Assembly: GCF_006438965.1 (NCBI RefSeq)
Contig: NZ_RCZM01000001.1
Coordinates: 869,097-933,096 of the forward strand
Length of the DNA stretch: 64,000 nt
From: Pedococcus bigeumensis
GTDB taxonomy: Bacteria > Actinomycetota > Actinomycetes > Actinomycetales > Dermatophilaceae
Direction: 5' to 3'
The position numbers and the translations under genes were made by a program. Position 1 is the stretch's first letter, and each line of letters begins with the position of its first letter. Shown here in pieces: positions 25,991 through 34,958 of the stretch. The notes beneath the pieces are model-generated. The model worked only from the letters and a program-made list of their open reading frames with translations, was not told the origin of the DNA and searched no databases.

Positions 25991-28318
25991 TCAGCGGGCT
26001 TCGAAGCGGATCACCAGCGCCTTGGCCACCGGGGTGTTGGACCGCAGCGCCACGTGGTCGGCCGACATGAGCACGTTGGTCTCCGGGTAGTAGGCCGCGG
26101 CGCACCCCTCGGCGGTGGGGTAGGACACGAGCGTGAAGCCCTCGGCGCGGCGGTCGGTGCCCTCGAACTCGCTGACCACGTCGACGACCTGACCTTGGTG
26201 GAACCCGAGCCGGTGCAGGTCGTCGGGGTTGACCAGGACCACGCGCCGGTTGCCCGAGATGCCTCGGTAGCGGTCGGCATGCCCGTAGATGGTGGTGTTG
26301 AACTGGTCGTGGCTGCGGATCGTCTGCAGCAGCAACCGGGCGTCCGGCACCTCGAGCATCGGCACGCTCCCGGCGATGAACTCGGCCTTGCGACTGGGGG
26401 TGTCGAACTCGCGCAGGTCACGCGGCTTGTGGGGGAGCAGGAAGCCGCCGGGCACGCGCACCCGGGCGTTGTAGTCCTCGAAGTGGGGGACCACGCGCGA
26501 GATGTGCTCGCGGATGAGGTCGTTGTCCTGCGACAGCGCGGGCCAGTCGATGGAGCCCACGCCAGGGGCGATCCGCTCGGCCAGTCCGGCGACGATCGCG
26601 ACCTCCGAGCGACACAGGTCTGAGGGCGGCTCGAGCCGGCCCTGGGAGAGGTGCACCTGCCCCTGGGAGTCCTCGACGGTGACGCCCTGGTGCCCGCGCG
26701 GGGTGGCGTCACGGTCGGTCCGGCCCAGACACGGCAGGATCAGCGCCTCCGTGCCCGTGACGGTGTGCGACCGGTTGAGCTTGGTGGACACGTGGACCGT
26801 CAGGTCGCAGGCGCGCAGCCCCTCGTGCACAACGGGGGTGTCCGGGGTGGCCATGGCGAAGTTGCCGCCCATGCCGAAGAAGACCCGGACCGACTTGTCG
26901 CGCAGCCGCGTGACGGTGGCGGTGGCGTCGACACCGTGCTCGGTGGGCGGGGTGAAGGCGAACTCTGCCCCGAGGTCGTCGAGGAACTTCTGGGACATCT
27001 GCTCCCAGATGCCCATGGTGCGGTCGCCCTGGACGTTGGAGTGGCCGCGGATCGGGCAGGGACCGGCGCCGTCCTTGCCGATGTTCCCCTGCAGCAGGAG
27101 GACGTTGACGATCTCCTGGATGGTCATGACTGCGTGCACGTGCTGGGTCAGCCCCATCGCCCAGCAGACGACAGTTGCCTTCGACTCGGTGAACCGCTTG
27201 GCCAGTGCATCGATCTCGGAGCGCTTCAGTCCGGTTGCGAGCTCCGTTGCGGCCCAGTCGATCTCGCGCACGGCGTCCACGTAGGCGTCATAGCCGGCGG
27301 TGTGTGCATCGAGGAAGTCCCGGTCCACGACGGTGCCGGGCGCGGACTGCTCGGCGGCGACGAGCAGGTGCCCGACCGCGCGGAAGAGCGCGTGGTCCCC
27401 GCCGAGCCGGACCTGGAGGTAGTCGTCCGCAAGGGCCGTGCCGGGGCCGACCAGGCCGCGCGGCGTCTGCGGGTTCTTGAACCGGATCAGCCCGGCCTCT
27501 GGCAGCGGGTTGACGGCCACGATGACCGCGCCGTTCTTCTTGGCGTTCTCGAGGTGCGTCAGCATGCGCGGGGCGTTGGTGCCCGGGTTCTGGCCCGCGA
27601 TCACAATGAGCTCGGCCTGCTCAAGCGACTCGAGGGTGACCGCTCCCTTGCCGATGCCGATCTGCTCGGTCATCGCAGTGCCGGAGGACTCGTGGCACAT
27701 GTTCGAGCAGTCGGGGAGGTTGTTGGTGCCGTAGGCGCGGACCATCAGCTGGTAGAGGAAGGCGGCCTCGTTGCTCGTGCGGCCGGACGTGTAGAACACC
27801 GCGTCATCAGGGGTCGGCAGGGCGGTGAGGTGGCGGGCCATGATCGCGTTGGCCTCGTCCCACGACACCGGGGTGTAGTGCGAGGCGCCGGGTGCGCGGT
27901 GCATCGGCTCGGTGAGCCGACCCTGCTGCCCCAGCCACCACTCGCTCTGGCCGTCGAGCCCGTCGATGCTGTGGCGGGCGAAGAACTCCCGGTCGATCCG
28001 ACGCTTGGTGGCCTCCCACGCCACCGCCTTGGCACCTGACTCACAGAACTCCGCGACGTGCCGGTCGCCGGCCTCGGGATCGGGCCACGCGCAGGACGGG
28101 CAGTCGAAGCCCTGCGTCTGGTTGAGACGGCCGAACACCCGAGCCGTCCGGGGCAGCCCCATCTGGTCGACCCCGTGGCGGAACGAGTTGACGACCGCGG
28201 GCAGCCCGGCGGCCCACTGCTTGGGGGCATGCGCGTCGACGGCTCCCGTCGGATCGATGCTGCTCAGGGCTTCGGGGGCCGCTCCTGAGGGGCGGCTGGG
28301 GGGACGCTCGTCGGCCAT
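25991..28318 (-). CDS. FdhF/YdeP-family molybdopterin oxidoreductase
   Basis: This 775-residue enzyme is a YdeP/CbbBc-type relative of formate dehydrogenase H. The N-terminal region has CPSCAW and a later Cys in FCESG, the reduced iron-sulfur pattern of this subgroup. FYTSGRTSNEAAF, GQNPGTNAPRML and PIRGHSNVQGDRTMG follow, typical of the bis-MGD-binding domains. The reaction is unproven; E. coli YdeP is linked to acid resistance. It probably depends on the FdhD encoded 2.1 kb to the left. No other formate dehydrogenase subunits lie nearby. The ATG at 28318 is seven bases from a TAGGGT -10. Confidence 0.9.
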   Translation of the reverse strand: MADERPPSRPSGAAPEALSSIDPTGAVDAHAPKQWAAGLPAVVNSFRHGVDQMGLPRTARVFGRLNQTQGFDCPSCAWPDPEAGDRHVAEFCESGAKAVAWEATKRRIDREFFARHSIDGLDGQSEWWLGQQGRLTEPMHRAPGASHYTPVSWDEANAIMARHLTALPTPDDAVFYTSGRTSNEAAFLYQLMVRAYGTNNLPDCSNMCHESSGTAMTEQIGIGKGAVTLESLEQAELIVIAGQNPGTNAPRMLTHLENAKKNGAVIVAVNPLPEAGLIRFKNPQTPRGLVGPGTALADDYLQVRLGGDHALFRAVGHLLVAAEQSAPGTVVDRDFLDAHTAGYDAYVDAVREIDWAATELATGLKRSEIDALAKRFTESKATVVCWAMGLTQHVHAVMTIQEIVNVLLLQGNIGKDGAGPCPIRGHSNVQGDRTMGIWEQMSQKFLDDLGAEFAFTPPTEHGVDATATVTRLRDKSVRVFFGMGGNFAMATPDTPVVHEGLRACDLTVHVSTKLNRSHTVTGTEALILPCLGRTDRDATPRGHQGVTVEDSQGQVHLSQGRLEPPSDLCRSEVAIVAGLAERIAPGVGSIDWPALSQDNDLIREHISRVVPHFEDYNARVRVPGGFLLPHKPRDLREFDTPSRKAEFIAGSVPMLEVPDARLLLQTIRSHDQFNTTIYGHADRYRGISGNRRVVLVNPDDLHRLGFHQGQVVDVVSEFEGTDRRAEGFTLVSYPTAEGCAAAYYPETNVLMSADHVALRSNTPVAKALVIRFEAR

Positions 28319-28325
28319 GTGCCCG

Positions 28326-28331
28326 ACCCTA
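28326..28331 (-). promoter_or_regulatory. Leaderless -10 of the YdeP-like gene
   Basis: TAGGGT on the minus strand ends seven bases before the ATG at 28318. Confidence 0.55.
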
Positions 28332-28443
28332 ACCCCGTCCACGCGGTGGGAATGTGTGCCTATTCCGCGGACTCGGTTGAAAATCCCGGCCCAACCCGAT
28401 GGACTTACCCCGCAACTGACCGCCTCGAGGGATGGAGAAGGGT

Positions 28444-28869
28444 GTGACCACGCCAGCGCAGTCTGCGCTGCAAGCAACGGTGGGCCGACTTGGCCTCACC
28501 GCAGGACAGGTGATCCAGGAGTTCGGCTACGACTCCGATGTCGACGACGAGTTCCGCTTCGCCGTCGAGGACCACACCGGCACAGAGCTCGAGGATGAGG
28601 AGTACCAGGACGTCGCTGACGTCTCGCTCATCTGGTGGCGGCAGGACGACGGAGACCTCGTCGATGCCGTCGTCGATGCGCTCACCAACCTCGGCGAGGG
28701 CGGCTCGGTCGTCGTCCTCACCCTGAAGTCGGGTCGCCCCGGACACGTCGAGGCGAGCGACATCGAGGAAGCCGCGACCACCGCAGGTCTGCACACCTCG
28801 GGCACGGTGAACGCCTGCGAGGACTGGACGGCCACCAAGCTCGTCGCCCCCAAGACCGGGCGGCGTTGA
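28444..28869 (+). CDS. DUF3052 family protein
   Basis: This 141-residue acidic protein matches the actinobacterial DUF3052 family: LGLTAGQVIQEFGYDSDVDDEFR, then WWRQDDGDLVDAVVDALTNL and a C-terminal CEDWTATKLVAPK. Function is unknown. I choose the GTG at 28444 with GGAG five bases upstream; an in-frame ATG at 28432 would add four residues but would place the ribosome site inside the gene. In mycobacteria the homologue lies between aceE and ahpE. Here it still precedes the AhpE-like gene, while aceE is 18 kb away. Confidence 0.82.
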   Translation: MTTPAQSALQATVGRLGLTAGQVIQEFGYDSDVDDEFRFAVEDHTGTELEDEEYQDVADVSLIWWRQDDGDLVDAVVDALTNLGEGGSVVVLTLKSGRPGHVEASDIEEAATTAGLHTSGTVNACEDWTATKLVAPKTGRR

Positions 28870-28891
28870 CGGCGCTGGCAGACTGCCGAGC

Positions 28892-29362
28892 ATGACGTCA
28901 CCCATCGCCGTTGGGGCTACGGCTCCGGACTTCGCCCTCAAGGACCAGAACGGGCAGGACTTCTCCCTGGCGCAGTTCCGCGGCGCCAAGAACGTCGTGC
29001 TGGTGTTCTACCCCTTCGCCTTCTCGGGCATCTGCACCGGAGAGCTCTGCGAGATCCGCGACGACCTCGGTGGTTTCGTCGGCGACGACGTGCAGGTCCT
29101 GGCCGTCTCCTGCGACCACATGTTCAGCCAGCGGGCCTGGGCCGACAAGGAGGGCTACTTCTTCCCCCTGCTGTCGGACTACTGGCCGCACGGCGGGGTG
29201 GCGCAGCAGTACGGCGTGTTCAACGAGCAGGCCGGTGCGGCGCTGCGCGGGACCTTCCTCATCGACACCGAGGGCGTGGTCCGCTGGTCGCTCGTCAACG
29301 AGATCGGCACGGCCCGCGACTTCACCGGCTACCACGAGGCGCTGGCCGGCCTGCGCGCCTGA
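28892..29362 (+). CDS. Peroxiredoxin, AhpE-like
   Basis: The 156-residue thiol peroxidase reduces hydrogen peroxide, organic peroxides or peroxynitrite. The peroxidatic Cys is in FYPFAFSGICTGEL (about residue 46), in the PxxxTxxC-like context of the AhpE subgroup, where the usual Thr is Ser. A second Cys follows four residues later in GELCE. The gene starts 22 bases after DUF3052 and is probably co-transcribed. The DUF3052-ahpE pair is the same as in Mycobacterium tuberculosis as I recall it. Confidence 0.9.
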   Translation: MTSPIAVGATAPDFALKDQNGQDFSLAQFRGAKNVVLVFYPFAFSGICTGELCEIRDDLGGFVGDDVQVLAVSCDHMFSQRAWADKEGYFFPLLSDYWPHGGVAQQYGVFNEQAGAALRGTFLIDTEGVVRWSLVNEIGTARDFTGYHEALAGLRA

Positions 29363-29447
29363 GCGTCCTCGCAGGAAACCGTGGCGGGACCTGACACAAT
29401 GGCGCCCGCAGTCAGATCGCGGCGCCCGCGCCGGTCGTGACGACGCG

Positions 29448-29520
29448 GGGCCTGTAGCTCAGTTGGTAGAGCGCCACGTTTACACCGTGGATGTCGTCGG
29501 TTCGAGCCCGGCCGGGCCCA
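29448..29520 (+). tRNA. tRNA-Val (anticodon UAC)
   Basis: A complete cloverleaf is visible: acceptor GGGCCTG with CGGGCCC, D-arm GCTCAGTTGGTAGAGC, anticodon stem CCACG/CGTGG with loop TTTACAC (anticodon TAC), T-arm GTCGG-TTCGAGC-CCGGC, and discriminator A at 29520. CCA is not encoded. The NIF3-family start codon begins two positions later, at 29522. Confidence 0.96.
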
Positions 29521-29521
29521 C

Positions 29522-30382
29522 ATGCACACCACCCTCGCCGACGTCGTCCGTGTGCTCGAGGACCTCTACCCTCCGTTGACGGCGCAGTCGTGGGACCAGG
29601 TCGGGCTGGTGTCCGGCGACCTCGCCCAGCCGGTGCGCCGGATCCACTTCGCTGTCGACCCCACGCTGGCGGTCATCGAGGAAGCGCGGGCCCTGGGGGC
29701 CGACCTCGTGGTGACGCACCATCCCTTGCTGCTGCGCGGCATACACAGCGTTGCCACCTCGGGCGCCAAGGGCGCCACCATCACCTCGCTGGTGGTGAAC
29801 GACATCGCGCTCTACGTCGCCCACACCAACGCCGACGTGGCCTCGCCGGGTGTCAACGACGCCCTCGCCGAGGCCTGCGGCCTCACGGACGTCGAGCCGC
29901 TCGCCGTCGTCGAGGGGCAGCCACTGGGCCGGGTGGGGCAGCTCACCGAGCCCATGACGCTGGCCGAGTTCACCGCGTCGCTGTATGCCGCCCTGCCGCC
30001 CTCCCCGGGCGGGCTGCGGGTGGCCGGCCCGGCCGATGCGCGAGTCCAGCGCGTGGCCGTGATGGGCGGCGCGGGCGACGACATGTTCGACCACGTGCGC
30101 GCCAGCGGCGCCGACGTCTACGTCACCGCCGACCTGCGGCACCACCCGGTCCTCGAGGCTCGCGAGCAGGCCCGGGGCGGTCCGCCCTACCTCGTCGACG
30201 CCGGCCACTGGGCCACCGAGTCGTTGTGGCTCGCGGGTGCCGCCGAGCGCGTCCGGACGGCGGTTGCGGACGGCGGGGAGGGGGCCCCTAAGGTGGAGAC
30301 CCACATCTCAACACTGCGCACCGACCCGTGGGACTTCGTGGTCGGAGCCGAACCGCCCGCTGGCCCTGGAGGTACGTCCTGA
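29522..30382 (+). CDS. NIF3-family GTP cyclohydrolase-I-like metal protein
   Basis: The 286-residue protein is a NIF3/YbgI (DUF34) homologue with N-terminal LADVVRVLEDLYPP and SWDQVGLVSGD, metal-site VVTHHPLLLRG, and C-terminal DAGHWATE. Function across the family is still unsettled. The start ATG at 29522 matches family N-termini and lies one base after the 3-prime end of tRNA-Val, leaving no room for a ribosome site. The stop overlaps the next gene by four bases. In M. tuberculosis NIF3, zinc-ribbon and RNase H genes also sit in a row. Confidence 0.92.
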   Translation: MHTTLADVVRVLEDLYPPLTAQSWDQVGLVSGDLAQPVRRIHFAVDPTLAVIEEARALGADLVVTHHPLLLRGIHSVATSGAKGATITSLVVNDIALYVAHTNADVASPGVNDALAEACGLTDVEPLAVVEGQPLGRVGQLTEPMTLAEFTASLYAALPPSPGGLRVAGPADARVQRVAVMGGAGDDMFDHVRASGADVYVTADLRHHPVLEAREQARGGPPYLVDAGHWATESLWLAGAAERVRTAVADGGEGAPKVETHISTLRTDPWDFVVGAEPPAGPGGTS

Positions 30383-31119
30383 AAGCCGACCCGTCCCGTC
30401 AGTGGAGACTGCTCGACCTGCAGGCGATAGACACCCGTCTCGACCAGATCACGCATGCGCGCAAGAACCTGCCGGAGCACGCCGTGCTGGCCGACCTCGA
30501 GACCAAGGCTGCCGGCCTGGACTCCCTGCTCGTGCGGGCTCGCACCGAGCTCGGCGACATCCAGCGCGAGGTCGCCAAGGCCGAGGCCGACGTCCAGCTC
30601 GTCCGAGACCGCGCGGCACGTGACCAGTCCCGGCTCGACGCCGGCACCGGGTCGGCCAAGGACCTGCAGGCGATCCAGCACGAGCTGGCCTCCCTGGTCC
30701 GTCGGCAGTCCGAGCTCGAGGACGTCGAGATCGAGGTGATGGAACGCGCCGAGGACGCCGAGTCGGCCGTGTCCCAGCTCAACGCCGAGCACACGACGCT
30801 GGCGGCGCAGGTCACCGCGGCCGTCGAGGCCCGGGATGCCGCGTTGGCCGACCTCGACTTCGAGGCGACCAAGATCGCTGCCCCGCGTGCCGACATCGTG
30901 GCGGGGGTGGGGGATGAGCTCGTCGGTCTCTACGAGAAGATCCGCGTGCAGAGTGGTGGTCTCGCTGCGGCACCACTGCGGCAGCGTCGCTGCGGCGGCT
31001 GCCAGCTCGAGCTCAACAACGTCGAGATGAACCGGATCAAGGCCGCGCCCGACAACGAGGTCCTGCGGTGCGAGGAGTGCCGTCGCATCCTCGTGCGCAC
31101 CGCCGAGTCCGGCCTCTGA
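30379..31119 (+). CDS. C4-type zinc ribbon coiled-coil protein, CTG start
   Basis: The 246-residue protein has a long alpha-helical coiled coil (about residues 10-190) and a C-terminal zinc ribbon with paired Cys in RCGGCQLELN and CEECRR. It is the DUF164/zf-RING_7 family of bacteria, of unknown function. I place the start at CTG 30379: GGAGG lies six bases upstream, the CTGA overlaps the NIF3 stop, and the resulting LKADPSRQWRLLDLQ matches the family N-terminus. The nearest ordinary start is a GTG at 30328, deep in the NIF3 gene and without a ribosome site. Confidence 0.85.
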   Translation: MKADPSRQWRLLDLQAIDTRLDQITHARKNLPEHAVLADLETKAAGLDSLLVRARTELGDIQREVAKAEADVQLVRDRAARDQSRLDAGTGSAKDLQAIQHELASLVRRQSELEDVEIEVMERAEDAESAVSQLNAEHTTLAAQVTAAVEARDAALADLDFEATKIAAPRADIVAGVGDELVGLYEKIRVQSGGLAAAPLRQRRCGGCQLELNNVEMNRIKAAPDNEVLRCEECRRILVRTAESGL

Positions 31120-31122
31120 CCC

Positions 31123-32361
<1,239 letters not shown>

Positions 32362-32425
32362 TTCCTCGCCGCCGGCGTGATCGTCCACGAAGTGGGCCGG
32401 ACGTCTCGCCATGTGGCCTGAGTTC

Positions 32426-32431
32426 TACGCT
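32426..32431 (+). promoter_or_regulatory. Leaderless -10 of the rhodanese-metZ pair
   Basis: TACGCT is followed by six bases and the ATG at 32438. Confidence 0.55.
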
Positions 32432-32437
32432 GGCGCC

Positions 32438-32851
32438 ATGACTTACGCCGGAGACGTCGCACCGCAGGATGCGTATGCCGCGCTGGCCGCCGAGGAGGAC
32501 GCCGTCCTCGTGGACGTGCGGACCACCGCCGAGTGGAACTACGTCGGGCTGCCCGACCTGAGCGCGCTCGGCAAGCGGGTGGTCTGCGTCGAGTGGCAGC
32601 GGTTCTCCGACGGCGCCGTCAACGGCGACTTCGTCGAGCAGCTGCGGGACGCCGGCCTTCCGGATGGCGCGCCGATCTACTTCCTGTGCCGGTCCGGGGT
32701 GCGCTCGGTCGCGGCGGCCGACGCAGCCACTCGGGCCGGCCTCGAGCCGTCCTACAACGTGCTCGAGGGCTTCGAGGGCCCGACCGACGAGCACGGCCAC
32801 CGGGCCGTCTCGGGTTGGAAGAACGCCGGACTGCCGTGGCGGCAGCGATGA
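32438..32851 (+). CDS. Rhodanese-domain protein
   Basis: The 137-residue single rhodanese domain has VLVDVRTTAEWNYVGLPD near the N-terminus and the active-site loop YFLCRSGVRS with the catalytic Cys. It may carry persulfide sulfur. Its stop overlaps the metZ start by four bases. In M. tuberculosis a rhodanese gene also precedes metZ, so it may supply or handle sulfide for homocysteine formation; this is inference. A GTATGCCG octamer encodes Tyr-Ala near residue 13. Confidence 0.92.
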   Translation: MTYAGDVAPQDAYAALAAEEDAVLVDVRTTAEWNYVGLPDLSALGKRVVCVEWQRFSDGAVNGDFVEQLRDAGLPDGAPIYFLCRSGVRSVAAADAATRAGLEPSYNVLEGFEGPTDEHGHRAVSGWKNAGLPWRQR

Positions 32852-34053
32852 GCGAATCGACGCCGGAATCGTTGCCACAGAAGGGTTTCCGGCCCGACAC
32901 CATCGCCGTGCGCGGTGGCCTGGCGCGGAGCAACTTTGATGAGACGGCGGAGGCGCTCTACCTCACGTCGGGGTTCGTCTACGAGAGCGCCGAGCAGGCC
33001 GAGGCGGCGTTCAAGGACGAGGTCGACCACTTCATCTACTCGCGCTACGGCAACCCCACCGTCACGATGTTCGAGCAGCGGCTCAAGGAGCTGGAGGGAG
33101 CGGAGGCCTGCTTCGCCACCGCGTCCGGGATGTCGGCTGTCTTCGTCGCACTGGCCGCGCTGCTGGGCCAGGGTGACCGGGTGGTGTCGTCCCGCGGGCT
33201 GTTCGGGTCGTGCTTCGTGATCCTCGACGAGATCCTGCCCCGGTGGGGCGTCGAGACCGTCTTCGTCGACGGACCGGACCTCGACCAGTGGCGCGAGGCC
33301 CTGTCCGTCCCGACCCAGGCCGTCTTCTTCGAGACCCCGAGCAACCCGATGCAGGAGCTCGTCGACATGCGGGCCGTCTCGGACCTGGCCCACTCCGCGG
33401 GCGCCCAGGTCGTCGTCGACAACGTCTTCGGGACACCGGTGTTCTCCAAGCCGCTGGAGCACGGCGCCGACATCGTCGTGTACTCCGCCACGAAGCACAT
33501 CGACGGCCAGGGCCGCACCCTTGGCGGCGCCGTCCTCGGGACCGCCGAGTTCGTCAACGGGCCCGTCAAGAACCTGATGCGCCACACCGGACCGTCGATG
33601 TCGCCGTTCAACGCCTGGGTGCTCGTCAAGGGGCTGGAGACCCTGTCGCTGCGAGTCGAGAAGCAGGCAGCCAACGCGCTCGCCGTCGCGGAGGCCCTCG
33701 AGGCCCACCCCAAGGTGACGAAGGTTCTCTATCCCTGGCTCCCGTCCTTCCCGCAGGCCGAGCTGGCCAAGCGGCAGATGCTGGGCGGCGGGACCGTGGT
33801 GACGTTCGAGCTCGACGGCGGCAAGGCCGAGGCCTTCGCACTCCTCAACGCCCTGCAGGTCGTCGACATCAGCAACAACCTGGGCGACGCGAAGTCGATG
33901 GTCACCCACCCGGCCACGACGACGCACCGGCGGCTCACGCCCGAGGCGCGGGCGGCCGTCGGGATCGCCGATGGCACCGTGCGCATCTCCGTCGGGCTCG
34001 AGGACGTCCAGGACGTCATCGAGGACCTGCAGCGAGGTCTCGGCTCGTCCTAG
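32848..34053 (+). CDS. metZ: O-succinylhomoserine sulfhydrylase
   Basis: MetZ is a PLP enzyme that makes homocysteine from O-succinylhomoserine and sulfide in methionine synthesis. The 401-residue protein shows the cofactor Lys216 in YSATKHIDGQG, SRYGNPT at about 65-71, and ATASGMSAVF. The ATG at 32848 overlaps the rhodanese stop (ATGA). The frame is open further upstream but runs through that rhodanese gene and is not coding. It closely matches MetZ rather than MetB or MetY by length and motif spacing, as far as can be judged by eye. Confidence 0.92.
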   Translation: MSESTPESLPQKGFRPDTIAVRGGLARSNFDETAEALYLTSGFVYESAEQAEAAFKDEVDHFIYSRYGNPTVTMFEQRLKELEGAEACFATASGMSAVFVALAALLGQGDRVVSSRGLFGSCFVILDEILPRWGVETVFVDGPDLDQWREALSVPTQAVFFETPSNPMQELVDMRAVSDLAHSAGAQVVVDNVFGTPVFSKPLEHGADIVVYSATKHIDGQGRTLGGAVLGTAEFVNGPVKNLMRHTGPSMSPFNAWVLVKGLETLSLRVEKQAANALAVAEALEAHPKVTKVLYPWLPSFPQAELAKRQMLGGGTVVTFELDGGKAEAFALLNALQVVDISNNLGDAKSMVTHPATTTHRRLTPEARAAVGIADGTVRISVGLEDVQDVIEDLQRGLGSS

Positions 34054-34072
34054 GCTGATTCCGCCGATGCGG

Positions 34073-34903
34073 CTAACGGGGTCCGAAGTGCGGCTCGAGC
34101 TGCGGCCAGGCGGTCTCGAACCTCGCCAGGGCTCGGTCCCGGGCCGTGGTCTCCACGTCGAACAGCAGGGCGTAGGCCGCGAGCCGAGCAGGGTCGCGTT
34201 CGGTGAGCGCAAGCCCGCGCAGCAGGCTGAGGCTGACCACCGCGTCGTGGTGTTCCCCGAGGACCTCCTGAACCGCCCTGGCCTCCGCTGCGCCCGCCGC
34301 GAGCCGGCTCCCACACGACGTCCCCAGCGCGTCACACGCGTAGCGCAGCCTGCGCAACGACTTGCGAACCTCGTGCAGCGCCTCGTCCCGGAGGTGCTCG
34401 TCGACGGCCGCCAGGTAGGCCGCGTGCCGCCGGACCGTTCGCTGCCAGCCTCGCCGGACCGCTCGGCGAAGGTCGCTGCGTCGTGGACGTGGCTTCGCCG
34501 TCGCGCCGACCTCGGCCAGGGCCAGGGGCAGTGCGGCGAACCGCGCTGACTCCAGGGCCGCCCTCAGGTCGGTCGTCGCCTTGGCCAACGTCTCGGTCAA
34601 GGCCTCCCCGACCCGGATCGGCACCTCATGTCCTCCGGGCAGCCTCGTCGCGAGGACCTCGGCGTCCCGGAAGGCTCCGAGCTCGGCCGTGAGCCAGGCC
34701 AGCTCGGTGCGGAGACCGGCGTCGTCGCTGAGGAGCAGCACAGGTCCGAACATCGCCAGGCACGCGGACGCCCGCCGAGTCGTGGTGCGCATCTGGTGGG
34801 CGGCATCCGGAGTGCCCGCGATGACGGCCGGCGCCAGCTCGTCGAGCCGCACGGCCAGGTCACGCAGGTAGCGACCGACGTCGCGCCCCACGTGCGGTCT
34901 CAT
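34073..34903 (-). CDS. CHAD-domain protein
   Basis: The 276-residue all-helical protein is a CHAD domain with paired His-containing helices: AHQMRTTTRRASACL near residue 36 and LHEVRKSLRRLRYACDAL near 177. CHAD domains bind inorganic polyphosphate. Many actinobacterial versions carry an N-terminal CYTH domain, which is absent here. The first repeat (MRTTTRR) is slightly changed from the usual MRVAVRR. It converges on metZ with 19 bases between stops. The polyphosphate glucokinase at 43420 makes a polyphosphate link plausible but unproven. Confidence 0.88.
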   Translation of the reverse strand: MRPHVGRDVGRYLRDLAVRLDELAPAVIAGTPDAAHQMRTTTRRASACLAMFGPVLLLSDDAGLRTELAWLTAELGAFRDAEVLATRLPGGHEVPIRVGEALTETLAKATTDLRAALESARFAALPLALAEVGATAKPRPRRSDLRRAVRRGWQRTVRRHAAYLAAVDEHLRDEALHEVRKSLRRLRYACDALGTSCGSRLAAGAAEARAVQEVLGEHHDAVVSLSLLRGLALTERDPARLAAYALLFDVETTARDRALARFETAWPQLEPHFGPR

Positions 34904-34958
34904 GACCCAGTTCTACCGGACCTGGCCCACCCGCACAGGGACCCCGACAGTCTCGGGG

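Noticed and set aside
10594-28318. Integrative element or prophage at the accessory region
   Set aside because: No integrase, transposase, phage gene, tRNA border or flanking direct repeat could be seen. The difference is noted only as variable gene content.
32362-32847. SAM or other sulfur riboswitch before metZ
   Set aside because: metZ overlaps the rhodanese gene, and the rhodanese gene appears leaderless, leaving no 5-prime leader for a riboswitch.
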